A stretch of DNA of 64,000 nt. Origin: JAGQPD01 sp020426865. Its GTDB lineage: Bacteria > Planctomycetota > Planctomycetia > Pirellulales > Pirellulaceae. Of the stretch, positions 1 to 9,600 are shown one piece after another. The position numbers and the translations under genes are program-made. Within the stretch, counting starts at the first letter, position 1; each line of letters opens with the position of its first letter. The stretch covers positions 682,001 to 746,000 of the forward strand of contig JAWKTN010000006.1 in assembly GCA_041399065.1 (NCBI GenBank), given 5' to 3'. Below the pieces are notes generated by a model that did not search any database, was not told the DNA's origin, and saw nothing but the letters and a program-made list of their open reading frames with translations.

Positions 1-567
1 GAAATCGCGAGTCGTAACGCAATACAAACGATGGTTACTGCCTGCCTCGGGAATCGATTGACTCGGTTGGCCCTCCGTCTCTGTAAAGCGACCAGGAATT
101 GTCGTCGACCAGACGATGATATAAGTCTCGGTCGCATCGTCATAGAAGATTTCAGGAGCCCAACAATTGGCCGCCTTCGCTTCGTGCTTCATCACCGGTA
201 GTGTCTGCTGCGGCGTCCAATGAATCAAATCTCGCGATGAGCTGTAGCCAATACTCTTTTCGTGCCAGCTAACCGTCCACACCATGTGAAACGTACCGTC
301 CGGGCCCCGCACGATCGATGGGTCCCGCATCAGCTTATCGTCCCCCGCTTCGGGCCGCAGGAATGATTCCCCCCCCTTGAGCGCCGTCCAATTCAGTCCG
401 TCGGTACTGTGAGCCAGGTGCAACCCATCCTCACCGTTTCCTATGAAGTAGGCAAACACGTAATCCTGTTTCGGCGTTTCGTCGCCCACGGCCAACGATG
501 TAAACACTATGAACCATCCGCCCGCTAGCCACGGATAATTCAGACTCAATCGAATAACATCACGCAT
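1..567 (-). CDS. GH43-like glycoside hydrolase, N-terminal part (runs off window)
   Basis: The reading frame stays open from an ATG at 567 to the left edge, giving 189 residues with the C terminus outside the window. A hydrophobic stretch near residues 12-26 looks like a signal or anchor segment. Motifs fit the five-bladed beta-propeller of GH43-type enzymes: repeated blades (AHSTDGLNW, YSSSRDLIHW), an MRDPS segment whose Asp is typical of the family's conserved aspartates, and a WAPEIF segment. GH43 members remove arabinose, xylose or galactose from plant or algal polysaccharides; which substrate applies here cannot be told. It is divergent from the glycosidase pair on the other strand, so the two sides may share a control region. 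Family fairly sure, specificity unknown. Confidence 0.75.
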   Translation of the reverse strand, partial: MRDVIRLSLNYPWLAGGWFIVFTSLAVGDETPKQDYVFAYFIGNGEDGLHLAHSTDGLNWTALKGGESFLRPEAGDDKLMRDPSIVRGPDGTFHMVWTVSWHEKSIGYSSSRDLIHWTPQQTLPVMKHEAKAANCWAPEIFYDDATETYIIVWSTTIPGRFTETEGQPSQSIPEAGSNHRLYCVTTRDF

Positions 568-1080
568 CTGAAATACTCCCAACGCATGTCGTCCACACTT
601 CCCTTGCTCAGCCAGGCATGTCAGCGCACCGACTGATGCCACTGGTCGACAGGTATATCCTGCAGGCACATCTTAACCGCTGGCCCGTGGAGGCCGCAAC
701 GACACTACGAATTCCCCCGGCGCACGACAGATCGCCGCGGTGTTCGGAAACAATCAAGTTGTGGCATAGTCCCACGGCCTCCCCAACCGTATCTCGGCAA
801 TGCCGCGAAGCATAGCGGGCGAGTGCGACATCGCGATGGCACTTTATCGTCGTCAGGCTCGCAGTCGAATCGGACATCAACCATGGAACGGCTCTGAAAT
901 CATGTGTGGCTCGACGCTGAAAGACTCGCAGTCGGAGTTACGAAGACTGAAGGCTACGGCAGTGCACGTCGACTGCAGTATTGTGATACAATGCCGGAAA
1001 GAAGCGGTTCAGCGAAATCCATGTCGGCGAGAACTTTTCCTTAAAACGACAATTCGTTTGCGAGCATGGCGGACAAGTTT
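568..1080. other. Divergent intergenic region, no gene recognised
   Basis: About 510 bases lie between the GH43-like gene and the MGH1-like gene, which are transcribed away from each other. Small open frames exist on both strands but none has a recognisable domain, a good Shine-Dalgarno sequence or a signal peptide. It most likely carries the two promoters. I see no clear hairpin or operator. Confidence 0.5.
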
Positions 1081-2625
1081 ATGAAGCACGTTTCGATTTT
1101 CCTGTGGACCGTTCTTCTCGCCAACCCGGCTGCTCTATTGGCGGAACCCTTGCATGTACTTCGCCCGGGTGATTATCAGCATTACATCGAAAACTTCAAT
1201 CGGATGGAACCGGAAACGGTTGTCAACCAAATCCCCAACCGTGTGGCGTGGGACTGGTTGAAGGACAACGCACCCTTCTTTGATTGTCCTGCCAAGCAAT
1301 TCGAGGAGACGTACTACTTTCGCTGGTGGTCGTTCCGAAAACATATTAAATCGACACCCGATGGGAGAGTGATCACTGAGTTCTTGACACCGGTCAGCCA
1401 CGCGGGTGCCAATAATACGATTGCCTGCGCTGTCGGGCACCATGTCGCCGAAGGTCGCTGGTTGTCCGATCGCGAATTGTTGGACGAATACCTGCGATTC
1501 TGGTTTTACGGCGGTGAGAAACACAGACCGGTCCCGCATTTTCACAACTTCAGCAGTTGGATGGCCGTTGCGGTTTGGGAACGTTACCTCGTCACCGGTG
1601 ACCGAGAGTTTACCGCTTCGCTACTGGATGACCTCGTGGCCGACTACCACCAGTGGGTAGCGGAACGCGGTACGCAAGACGGGATGTTCTGGCAGTACGA
1701 TGTGCGGGACGGCATGGAAGAATCGATCAGTGGCGGACGGAAGACGAAGAACATCCGACCGACGATCAACAGTTACATGGCCGCCAATGCCAATGCGATC
1801 GCCAAGATCGCCGGGCTTGCTGAGCGCGACGATCTTGCGGTTGAGTTTCGCAAACGCGGAGCTGCCCTGCAGGAGGCGATGACCACCTCGCTGTGGGATG
1901 ACCAGGCCAAGTTCTTCAAGGTCCGTTTCGAGAACGGCAGATTATCCGACGTCCGGGAAGCGATCGGGTATATCCCCTGGCGGTTTGAGCTGGCAGGAGC
2001 GCAGCACGCGGAAGCATGGCGTCAAATCCACTTGCCTGATGGATTCAAGGCACCCTTTGGTCTGACGACAGCTGAGCGCCGTCATCCGAAATTCCGTACG
2101 CACGGAACAGGAACTTGCGAATGGGATGGGGCGGTGTGGCCCTTCGCTACCAGCCAGACGCTCGACGGTCTGGCGCGGCTGTTGCGGGGCACGGACCAAC
2201 CGTATGTCAACAAACGCGACTATTTCGATCAACTTCGGACGTATGCCAGGTCCCATCAGCTGGATGGCAAGTCGTACATTGGCGAGTACCACGATGAAAC
2301 AACCGGCCAATGGTTGATCACCGGACCGAAGTCGGAGCGGAGTCGGTACTACAATCATTCTACTTTTTGCGATTTGGTCATCGGTGGGTTGGTCGGCATC
2401 CTACCGCGGCCAGAGGCAACGGTAATGGTTGCGCCGTTACTACCAGACGATGCCTGGGACTGGTTTTGCCTGGACCGAGTTCCCTACCATGGACGGTTGC
2501 TGACTGTGGTATGGGATCGCGATGGCCGCCGCTACGGAAAAGGGAACGGACTGATGCTGTGGATTGACGGCCGACTCGTGGCCCGCAGTGACAAACTCGA
2601 ATCGATATCAGGGAATTTGCAATGA
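1081..2625 (+). CDS. Secreted MGH1-like (alpha/alpha)6 glycoside hydrolase
   Basis: Predicted exported glycosidase of 514 residues. The ATG at 1081 is preferred over the in-frame ATG at 1066 because it opens directly into a standard signal peptide (MKHVSIF..., cleavage near residue 21 after LLA). The body has the helical-toroid signature seen in MGH1-like/GH63-like hydrolases: HFHNFSSWM, WQYDVRDGMEES, INSYMAANANAIAKIAG, CEWDGAVWPFATSQ and YYNHSTFCDLVIGG. Such domains hydrolyse alpha-glycosidic or related linkages; the substrate here is not known. Its stop codon overlaps the start of the GH95 gene by four bases (ATGA), which implies translational coupling and joint work on one glycan, perhaps a fucose-containing one. 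Confidence 0.75.
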   Translation: MKHVSIFLWTVLLANPAALLAEPLHVLRPGDYQHYIENFNRMEPETVVNQIPNRVAWDWLKDNAPFFDCPAKQFEETYYFRWWSFRKHIKSTPDGRVITEFLTPVSHAGANNTIACAVGHHVAEGRWLSDRELLDEYLRFWFYGGEKHRPVPHFHNFSSWMAVAVWERYLVTGDREFTASLLDDLVADYHQWVAERGTQDGMFWQYDVRDGMEESISGGRKTKNIRPTINSYMAANANAIAKIAGLAERDDLAVEFRKRGAALQEAMTTSLWDDQAKFFKVRFENGRLSDVREAIGYIPWRFELAGAQHAEAWRQIHLPDGFKAPFGLTTAERRHPKFRTHGTGTCEWDGAVWPFATSQTLDGLARLLRGTDQPYVNKRDYFDQLRTYARSHQLDGKSYIGEYHDETTGQWLITGPKSERSRYYNHSTFCDLVIGGLVGILPRPEATVMVAPLLPDDAWDWFCLDRVPYHGRLLTVVWDRDGRRYGKGNGLMLWIDGRLVARSDKLESISGNLQ

Positions 2626-5084
2626 CACATACCAGTCGTCTTTCTTTCACGCCTTGGACACTCATTCTTTTCCCGATCACGATCAGTTTGGCACTGACGC
2701 AAGCGTCCGCCACAGTTGCCGAAGCCAAAGATGCTCGGCAACTGTGGTATGACTCGCCGGCCGCTACCTGGGTGGAGGCTCTGCCGGTTGGAAATGGCCG
2801 CCTCGGCGCCATGGACTTTGGCGGGGTTGCATCCGCCAAGCTGTCGCTGAATGAGGATTCGCTCTGGACGGGTGGTCCTCACAATTACGTGCATCATGGC
2901 GCTAGCGAGCACTTGGAGACGATTCGCCAGCTGCTGTTTGAGGGTAAGCAACAGGAGGCTGAGCAACTGGCAGCGCGGGTGTTCATGTCGGAGCCGTTGC
3001 GTCAGATGGCGTATCAGCCGTTGGGAGATTTGCAGCTACAGTTTGCCCACAGCGAAGATGCGGAAGCGTATCGGCGGCAGCTCGACCTTGATACGGCAGT
3101 TGTGTCGACATCGTATCGGATCCAGGACGCAACGTATCGGCGCGAGGTCTTTGCCAGCTACCCAGACCAGGCCATCGTCGTGCATCTGACTTGCAGCGTC
3201 GACAAGCAACTAAGTTTTGCGGCGACTCTGTCGAGCCCGCTGACAGATTGCGAACAACGAAAGGCGGACGCAGCAGCACTGGTGTTGACTGGGCGGGTAC
3301 GAGACACGGTATCGCGCACGGGAGCGACGATCAAAGGTGCTTCGCGTTTTGCGGTGCATGTCCGGGTGCTGGAAACCGACGGCGAGGTGGTTGTCGACGA
3401 CCAGCACATTAGGGTCGACGCAGCGACGCACGCAACGCTGGCCATCACCGCCGCGACGAGCGTCGTGAGTTTTCGAGACGTGTCCGCCGACGCTGTTGCG
3501 CGGAGCATGAACGCACAGGAACACCTGAAGAGCAAGAGTTATGGTCGTCTGTTGTCGCATCATTTGGACGACTATCAGAAGTTATTCCACCGCGTGACGA
3601 TCGCCCTGCATGCCGACGGTGACCAGGTCGACGGCGAATTGGTCGACGGCGAGTTGGCTGGGGCGCGTGCGTTGCCGACGGACCGGCGGGTCTTGCGCGC
3701 GGCAACGACCGAAGACCCGGACTTGGCGGCATTGTTTTTTCAATATGGACGGTACTTGATGATTGCGTCGAGCCGAGCGGGAAGTCAGCCGGCGAATCTA
3801 CAGGGGATTTGGAACGATCAGATTGAACCAGCTTGGGACAGCAAGTATACAACGAATATCAATTGCGAAATGAACTATTGGATCGCCGAGACCTGTAATT
3901 TGGCCGAGTGTGCGGAGCCGTTGTTCGCGGCGATGGATGAGCTCGTGGAATCGGGGCGGGAGACCGCCAAGGTTCATTACAACGCGCGCGGGTGGGTATT
4001 GCATCATAATTTTGATCGCTGGCGTGGAACCGCGCCGATCAACGCGGCCAATCACGGAATCTGGGTAACAGGCGGGGCGTGGTTGTGTCAGCATCTGTGG
4101 TGGCATTACGAATTCGGTGGTGACAAGGAGTTCTTGCGAAAGCAAGCATATCCGATGATGAAGGGGGCCTGCGAGTTTTTCCAAGATTATCTGGTCGAGG
4201 ATCCGCGGACGCCCCGACGGCATCTGATCAGCGGGCCGAGTAATTCGCCTGAGCAGGGTGGGCTGGTCATGGGACCGACGATGGATCATCAGATTATCCG
4301 CGACCTGTTTGCCAACACGATATCGGCCGCAACCGAATTGGAAGTCGACGCCGAGTTCCGCGAGCAGCTGGCAGCGGCTGCCAAGCGGATTGCGCCCAAC
4401 CGGATTGGCCAGTACGGTCAGTTGCAGGAATGGCTGGAGGACAAGGACGATCCGAAAAACCAGCACCGGCATGTTTCGCATTTGTGGGGCGTGTTTCCGG
4501 GAGGGGAGATTAGCGTTGATTCGCCCGAGTTGTTGGCAGCTGCCAGGAAATCATTGGAGTTGCGGGGGGACGGCGGCACCGGCTGGTCGCGTGCGTGGAA
4601 GATCAACTTGTGGGCGCGAATGCGGGACGGAGATCGAGCGCACAGCGTCTTAAACGGCTTGTTGACACTAACTGGTTCCAAGTTGACCGACTACCGTGGT
4701 GGTGGGGTCTATCCGAATCTCTTTGATGCGCATCCACCGTTCCAGATCGATGGCAATTTTGGTGGCACGAGTGGTATTTGCGAGATGCTCGTGCAGTCGC
4801 ACCGCAGGACGGAGGATGGAATCCCGGTGGTTGAGTTACTTCCGGCGGTGCCAGATGCATGGCCGTCGGGGAGAATAACTGGGATTCGCGTCCGCGGAGG
4901 ATGTGAGATTGGTTGGAGGTGGAAAAGGGGGCGGGTCGAGCAGTATGAACTGTCGAATCGCAAAGCGGAGCAGTGCACGCTGCGGGTCGAGTTCCCTGGC
5001 TACCACAATACGGTCACAGTGCCACCGGCGCGCAGTATCCAATGGCAGGCGCGCGAGTTGGCGGTGAGTTCCGAGGCGGAATAG
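2622..5084 (+). CDS. GH95 family alpha-L-fucosidase, exported
   Basis: A protein of 820 residues, the usual size for GH95. An N-terminal hydrophobic stretch (about residues 10-32) serves as the export signal. The GH95 N-domain opening is clear (LWYDSPAATWVEALPVGNGRLGA and NEDSLWTGGPHNY, each split here for brevity), followed by the catalytic toroid with TNINCEMNYW, SGPSNSPEQGG, HRHVSHLWGVFPG, GGTGWSRAWK and FQIDGNFGG. GH95 enzymes are inverting fucosidases or galactosidases. The start overlaps the preceding glycosidase stop (ATGA). Fucose-rich substrates such as algal fucans or plant xyloglucan would fit a planctomycete, but that is inference. Confidence 0.92.
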   Translation: MTHTSRLSFTPWTLILFPITISLALTQASATVAEAKDARQLWYDSPAATWVEALPVGNGRLGAMDFGGVASAKLSLNEDSLWTGGPHNYVHHGASEHLETIRQLLFEGKQQEAEQLAARVFMSEPLRQMAYQPLGDLQLQFAHSEDAEAYRRQLDLDTAVVSTSYRIQDATYRREVFASYPDQAIVVHLTCSVDKQLSFAATLSSPLTDCEQRKADAAALVLTGRVRDTVSRTGATIKGASRFAVHVRVLETDGEVVVDDQHIRVDAATHATLAITAATSVVSFRDVSADAVARSMNAQEHLKSKSYGRLLSHHLDDYQKLFHRVTIALHADGDQVDGELVDGELAGARALPTDRRVLRAATTEDPDLAALFFQYGRYLMIASSRAGSQPANLQGIWNDQIEPAWDSKYTTNINCEMNYWIAETCNLAECAEPLFAAMDELVESGRETAKVHYNARGWVLHHNFDRWRGTAPINAANHGIWVTGGAWLCQHLWWHYEFGGDKEFLRKQAYPMMKGACEFFQDYLVEDPRTPRRHLISGPSNSPEQGGLVMGPTMDHQIIRDLFANTISAATELEVDAEFREQLAAAAKRIAPNRIGQYGQLQEWLEDKDDPKNQHRHVSHLWGVFPGGEISVDSPELLAAARKSLELRGDGGTGWSRAWKINLWARMRDGDRAHSVLNGLLTLTGSKLTDYRGGGVYPNLFDAHPPFQIDGNFGGTSGICEMLVQSHRRTEDGIPVVELLPAVPDAWPSGRITGIRVRGGCEIGWRWKRGRVEQYELSNRKAEQCTLRVEFPGYHNTVTVPPARSIQWQARELAVSSEAE

Positions 5085-5106
5085 GGGGGCGATGAGGGGC
5101 AAGGGC

Positions 5107-5140
5107 GGCTGACACCGACGGGTGGCTGACACTGATGGGT
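5107..5140. repeat. Imperfect 17-bp tandem duplication
   Basis: Two adjoining 17-base units, ggctgacaccgacgggt and ggctgacactgatgggt, differ at two positions. It lies just after the fucosidase stop. No function is evident. Confidence 0.6.
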
Positions 5141-5516
5141 GCTTCTGCGGGTAGCAGATGACGGGGGGCAAGCACGTGGAGGAAGCATGACTTGCGCATT
5201 TATGCAAAATCGGATGATCAGGGACAATTTTGCAGATATCCGCTTGCAATGCAGGGAGCTTTTTGATATAAACACGTCCGAAGTTAGCGAGATGAGCGCG
5301 AGGAAGTGATTCCTGGCAGGCCTCTTTTCTGAGACCCACCCGACTGGACGTCACGCACTTATCTAGCCCCTACGGCCGACCATGACCGGCGGTGCGAAGC
5401 TTTTCGCATTTTGCACACATGGATGAGCTCTGGTAGGAGGCGTGATACGTCGTCGGAGTTTTTTGGTCTGAACGTTTTCGATTCCAGCATGTTTGTTTTC
5501 TAGCATGTTCATTTGT

Positions 5517-5566
5517 GGACAAGCGGGCGGATTCCGTGGGAAAGTCCCGTTGGAAAGGAGGTCCAG
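5517..5566 (+). promoter_or_regulatory. GGA-rich leader with strong Shine-Dalgarno before CsrA-receiver 1
   Basis: GGA motifs occur at 5517, 5529, 5539, 5552 and 5557; the last is inside a strong AGGAGG Shine-Dalgarno (5556-5561), five bases before the ATG. A small hairpin GGGA-aag-TCCC sits at 5538-5548. CsrA proteins classically bind GGA in leaders and block ribosome access, so autoregulation is plausible. The GGA at 5539 lies in a stem rather than a loop, which argues against a classical site. Confidence 0.4.
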
Positions 5567-6331
5567 ATGTTGGTCTTATCGCGTCGGTGCGGGGAGAGTA
5601 TTGTACTCCCGAACTTGGGAGTGACGGTGCGAGTGCAGCGAGTGAATAACCGTCAAGTGCGCCTTGGGATCGATGCGCCGCCGGGAATTCAGGTGCTGCG
5701 TGAAGAATTGTTGATCGATGGGGCAGGCGCAGCAGTTTTTGATCAACCGGATATTGAATCCCTAGTACCAACATTGCGCAGTGTGTTGCAGGCGGCGTTG
5801 GCGGAGGCCGATCAACTTGCCCAGGATGAACAGGGGCGGCTGGACGAGTCGTCGTGGTGTCGGTTGATTACGAAGTTGAAGGCGATTGACGGAGAGCTTG
5901 CAGCGCACGCGAAGTCGGTGGCGAAGGCGCGTCGAACATCGCGAATTCGGCGGGCGCTGGTGGTGGACGACAATTGCAATGAATCAAAGTTGTTGGCAAG
6001 TTTTTTGCGGATGAAAGATTTTCGCGTGGAGACGGCAGATAACGGAGAGCACGCGATGCGGAGTCTCGAGCGGCATCCGTTGCCGGACGTGGTGTTGCTG
6101 GACATGAATATGCCGCAGTACGACGGGCGGTGGACGGTGGATGCCATTCGGCAGCAGTCGCGGTACGACGCCATCAAGATCTTTGCGGTCAGCGGGATGC
6201 ACCCGGGTGAGTACGGTGTGGATGTGGGACGAACCGGATGCGACCGTTGGTTCCGCAAACCGTTGAATCCACAATTGCTGGTCGATGCAATATCGGCAGC
6301 GATTCCTGCCGACAAGTTGCTCGCAAACTAA
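5567..6331 (+). CDS. CsrA-receiver fusion protein 1
   Basis: A 254-residue protein with two recognisable domains. Residues 1-50 are a CsrA/RsmA RNA-binding domain (MLVLSRRCGESI at the start, GIDAPPGIQVLREE at the end; Arg45 corresponds to the RNA-contacting Arg44 of E. coli CsrA). Residues 55-125 are a helical linker. Residues 128-245 are a CheY-like receiver with acidic VVDDN, phospho-acceptor Asp179 in LLDMNMP and Lys231 in FRKPLNP. The ATG at 5567 is chosen because it restores the canonical CsrA N terminus and has an ideal Shine-Dalgarno; an upstream in-frame start at 5513 has neither. Normal CsrA is about 60 residues and stands alone. Phosphorylation could plausibly alter dimerisation or RNA binding, which is inference. 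Confidence 0.9.
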   Translation: MLVLSRRCGESIVLPNLGVTVRVQRVNNRQVRLGIDAPPGIQVLREELLIDGAGAAVFDQPDIESLVPTLRSVLQAALAEADQLAQDEQGRLDESSWCRLITKLKAIDGELAAHAKSVAKARRTSRIRRALVVDDNCNESKLLASFLRMKDFRVETADNGEHAMRSLERHPLPDVVLLDMNMPQYDGRWTVDAIRQQSRYDAIKIFAVSGMHPGEYGVDVGRTGCDRWFRKPLNPQLLVDAISAAIPADKLLAN

Positions 6332-6470
6332 AGGTCGTGGCATACACGAGGTCCATGGAGGCAACGAGGCATTTGTGGGCTGTCCGCTGCAACGGCAGGG
6401 CGGTTTGCGGGCCTTGGGAGAGTCCATTCAAGGATGAATGAAGCCTGCAAGGAAGTCGGGCGAGGTCACA

Positions 6471-6514
6471 CCGGGAGGGGAGCGTCAACGGTTCCCCTCC
6501 CGGGACCTTATTTT
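6471..6514 (+). terminator. Strong hairpin, likely terminator after CsrA-receiver 1
   Basis: A perfect 11-bp stem (ccgggagggga at 6471-6481 and its complement at 6493-6503) encloses an 11-base loop and is followed by a T-rich stretch near 6508-6514. It lies 140 bases after the stop at 6331 and 114 bases before the next gene, so CsrA-receiver 1 probably forms its own transcript. The T-tract is offset by a few bases and broken, so termination efficiency is uncertain. Confidence 0.65.
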
Positions 6515-6627
6515 CGCTTGGTGTGAAGAATGTAGTTGTCACCCCGTGTTCCCCACCACGTTGTAATCAGTGCGATGCGCGTGATAAAATGCGGCCACTG
6601 ATTGGAAACGAAGAGGGGGCATGATTC

Positions 6628-9600
6628 ATGTCGGAAGGCGTAGACATCTCGCGTAACGAAGTCGATTCGGTGGCGGCCGACGCGCCCACGTACATTGTGG
6701 GAATTGGGGCGTCAGCTGGTGGCCTCGAGTCGCTGGAGGCCTTCTTTGATAACGCGCCGATTCAAAGCGGGATGGCGTACGTCGTTGTCCAACATTTATC
6801 CCCGGACTTCCGCAGCCTGATGGACGAATTGTTGGCTCGGCATACGAGTATGCGGATCGTAAAAGTCGAGGATGGCGAGCGAGTCGAGCGGGACACGGTT
6901 TACCTTCTGCAGCCTAAGCACAACATCACGCTGGTCGATGGCCGATTGCGGCTGACACGGCACAATCCGCCCGGCGGGTTTAACCTGCCGATTGACATCT
7001 TTTTCAGTTCGTTGGCCAAGGACGCAGCAACGCGGGCGATCGCCATCATCCTGTCGGGAACGGGTTCGGATGGATCACGGGGCATCCGCGACGTGCATGC
7101 TGCCGGTGGATTGGTGTTGGTACAGGACGTCGAGTCGGCGGCATTTGACGGGATGCCCCGCGCGGCGTTGGCCACGGATCTGGCAGATGTCGTATGCGAG
7201 CCGAAGGCGATGCCGGCGAAGCTGGAGGAATTTGCCCGCGACCCAGAATTATTTACTCGGGGACAAGCGGATTCGGCAACGAAGGAAGCCAACGGCGATT
7301 TGGCGACGGTATTTCGACTTTTTCGCGGACAATTCGGCATCGACTTCTCGCTGTACAAGCCGTCGACGATTCAACGCCGGATTGAACGCCGGATGCAGCT
7401 GGTGCGGGCGCTCGATTTGAGCGAGTACCTGCGGACGATTGAAGCGGACAGCGACGAGCTCGATCGGCTATATCGCGAGTTGCTGGTCGAGGTGACTCAC
7501 TTTTTTCGCGACCCGGAGGCGTTTGACATCATTGAAAAGGAGGTGGCTCCCCGACTGATCAATGAGCGTCACAACGAGACCGACATTCGGGTTTGGGTCT
7601 CGGGCTGTGCCACGGGCGAAGAGGCGTATACGTTGGCGATGATCATCCACGACGTTGCCGAGCGGTGTGGGCGGAGTATTCCATTGAAGGTCTTTGCCAG
7701 CGACGTCCACGAAAAATCGATGGAGATCGCCGGCCATGGCGTCTATTCGGCTGACGACATCCAGAGTGTACCGGACCACTACCGGCGCAAGTATTTTGTG
7801 GAAAACGGCGACCGGTTTCAGGTGTGTCCCGATTTGCGTCGCAAGGTCGTGTTTGCGCGCCACGACGTCACCCGTGATCCGCCGTTCACTCGAATTGACT
7901 TGTTAAGTTGCCGCAACGTGTTGATCTACTTGGAACCGGAAGTGCAACGACGCGTGTTGGCCATGTTCCACTTCGGGTTGCGGGTCGGGGGAGCGCTGAT
8001 GTTGGGACCGAGCGAAAGTGTCGGCCCATACGGCAACGAATTCGAGACGGTGGATCAGACGTGGCGGGTGTTTCGCAAGCTGCGGGACCAGCGGCTTACC
8101 GACATCATACCGTCACCATCCCTGCCTCCGGCAAGTTACATTGTGGCAGAGCAACCCGCACCGAAAGTACGCGGCAACGGATCAAGTGACGGCTGGCTAT
8201 CACCGCTGGTCTACGAAGAACTATTGGCTCGATACGTTCCGCCCGGGTTGCTGGTGAACGAGTACTACGAACTGGTGCATACGTTCGGTGAGGCGAGAAA
8301 ACTCCTGACGCAACCGACCGGACGACCGACGTTGGAGATCGGCAAGCTGGTGGAGGGAGAATTAAGAACAGCGATGATGGCGGCATTACATCGGGCCAAT
8401 CACACGAAGACGGCAGTCACCTTTCGCAACATTCCAGCGGAAACGCCGGTAGGGTCCCGTCGCCTGGACATCACGGTGGAACCTTACAATCGGGGCTCAC
8501 GGAAGTTGTTTCTCCTCTGCCTGGAGGACAGTGAGCCGCTGCATGCCGCGGAAGTCCATCGCGAGACGATTGAGTATAGCGGGGAGCAGTCCAATCGGAT
8601 CGAAGATCTCGAACAAGAGCTGGGGCATGTGCGCGAATCGCTGCAGATGACGGTGGAGGAATTGGAGACGAGCAACGAGGAACTCCAGTCGACGAATCAA
8701 GAATTGATCGCGGCCAACGAGGAGCTGCAGAGTACGAACGAGGAGCTGCACAGCGTCAACGAAGAACTTTATACGGTCAACTCCGAATATCAACGGAAGA
8801 TCGAGGAATTGACGAATCTGACGAACGATCTCCACAACTTTCTGGAAAGCACCGATATTGGCACGGTCTTCTTGGACGATGAGCTGCGGATTCGCAAGTA
8901 CACGCCGGCAATTGCCGCCGCGTTCAATATTCTGGACCAGGATATCGGGCGTCCGATTGAACACATTAGCTACAACGTCGATTCCCCCGGGTTCTTGTCG
9001 GATCTAAAGCGAGTACTGGCGACGGGGCAGGCGCAGACCCAAGAGATCAGCAATCGTTCGGGCCGCGTGTTTTTGAATCGAGTTCGACCCTATCAAGATG
9101 AGTTGGGACAGAAGGTAGGGTTGGTATTAACGTTTAGCGACATTACGGAATTGCGCAAAGCGACTCGACAAGTCTCGGTCACCGAACAGGAGCTGGCCTT
9201 GTCCCAAAAGGAGCTCCAGGAGTTCGTCTATGCGGTCTCGCACGATCTGCAGGCACCGTTGCGGCATATCGAGCATTTTGCATCGCTCTTTCGCAATTAT
9301 CAGTTGGACGCCCAATTCGAAGGGGGTGTTCGTGGCATTGAAAGTTCACTGTCGCGTTTGCGTAACATGATTGAGGCTTTGCTGACATATAGTCGCGTCA
9401 ACACGCATGGCACGAAATTCGCGACGGTAAACCTGAATGACGTCATGGAGCAGGCACAATCTCAGCTGCGGTCGGAGATTGAGGCAGTCCATGCGGTGAT
9501 TACATCCCAGCCGCTACCAACGATCATGGGCGATCGCGAGCAGCTGGTCGGATGCTTCCGTCATTTGCTGGACAATGCGATCAAGTTCTGTGGCAGTACT

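Larger units (their letters stand above)
5085..5566. other. Long leader/intergenic region before the first CsrA-receiver gene
   Basis: About 480 bases without a supportable gene. It contains the 17-bp tandem duplication at its start, a direct repeat of agcatgtt near 5487-5508, and many GGA trinucleotides, five of them in the last 50 bases. No riboswitch class or strong terminator was recognised for the upstream fucosidase. It probably carries the promoter and 5' leader of the downstream gene. Confidence 0.45.

Noticed and set aside
568..1065. Small genes in the first divergent gap
   Set aside because: Overlapping short frames on both strands, no motif, no ribosome site.
3798..4481. Minus-strand open frame inside the fucosidase gene
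   Set aside because: Antisense to conserved GH95 catalytic motifs.
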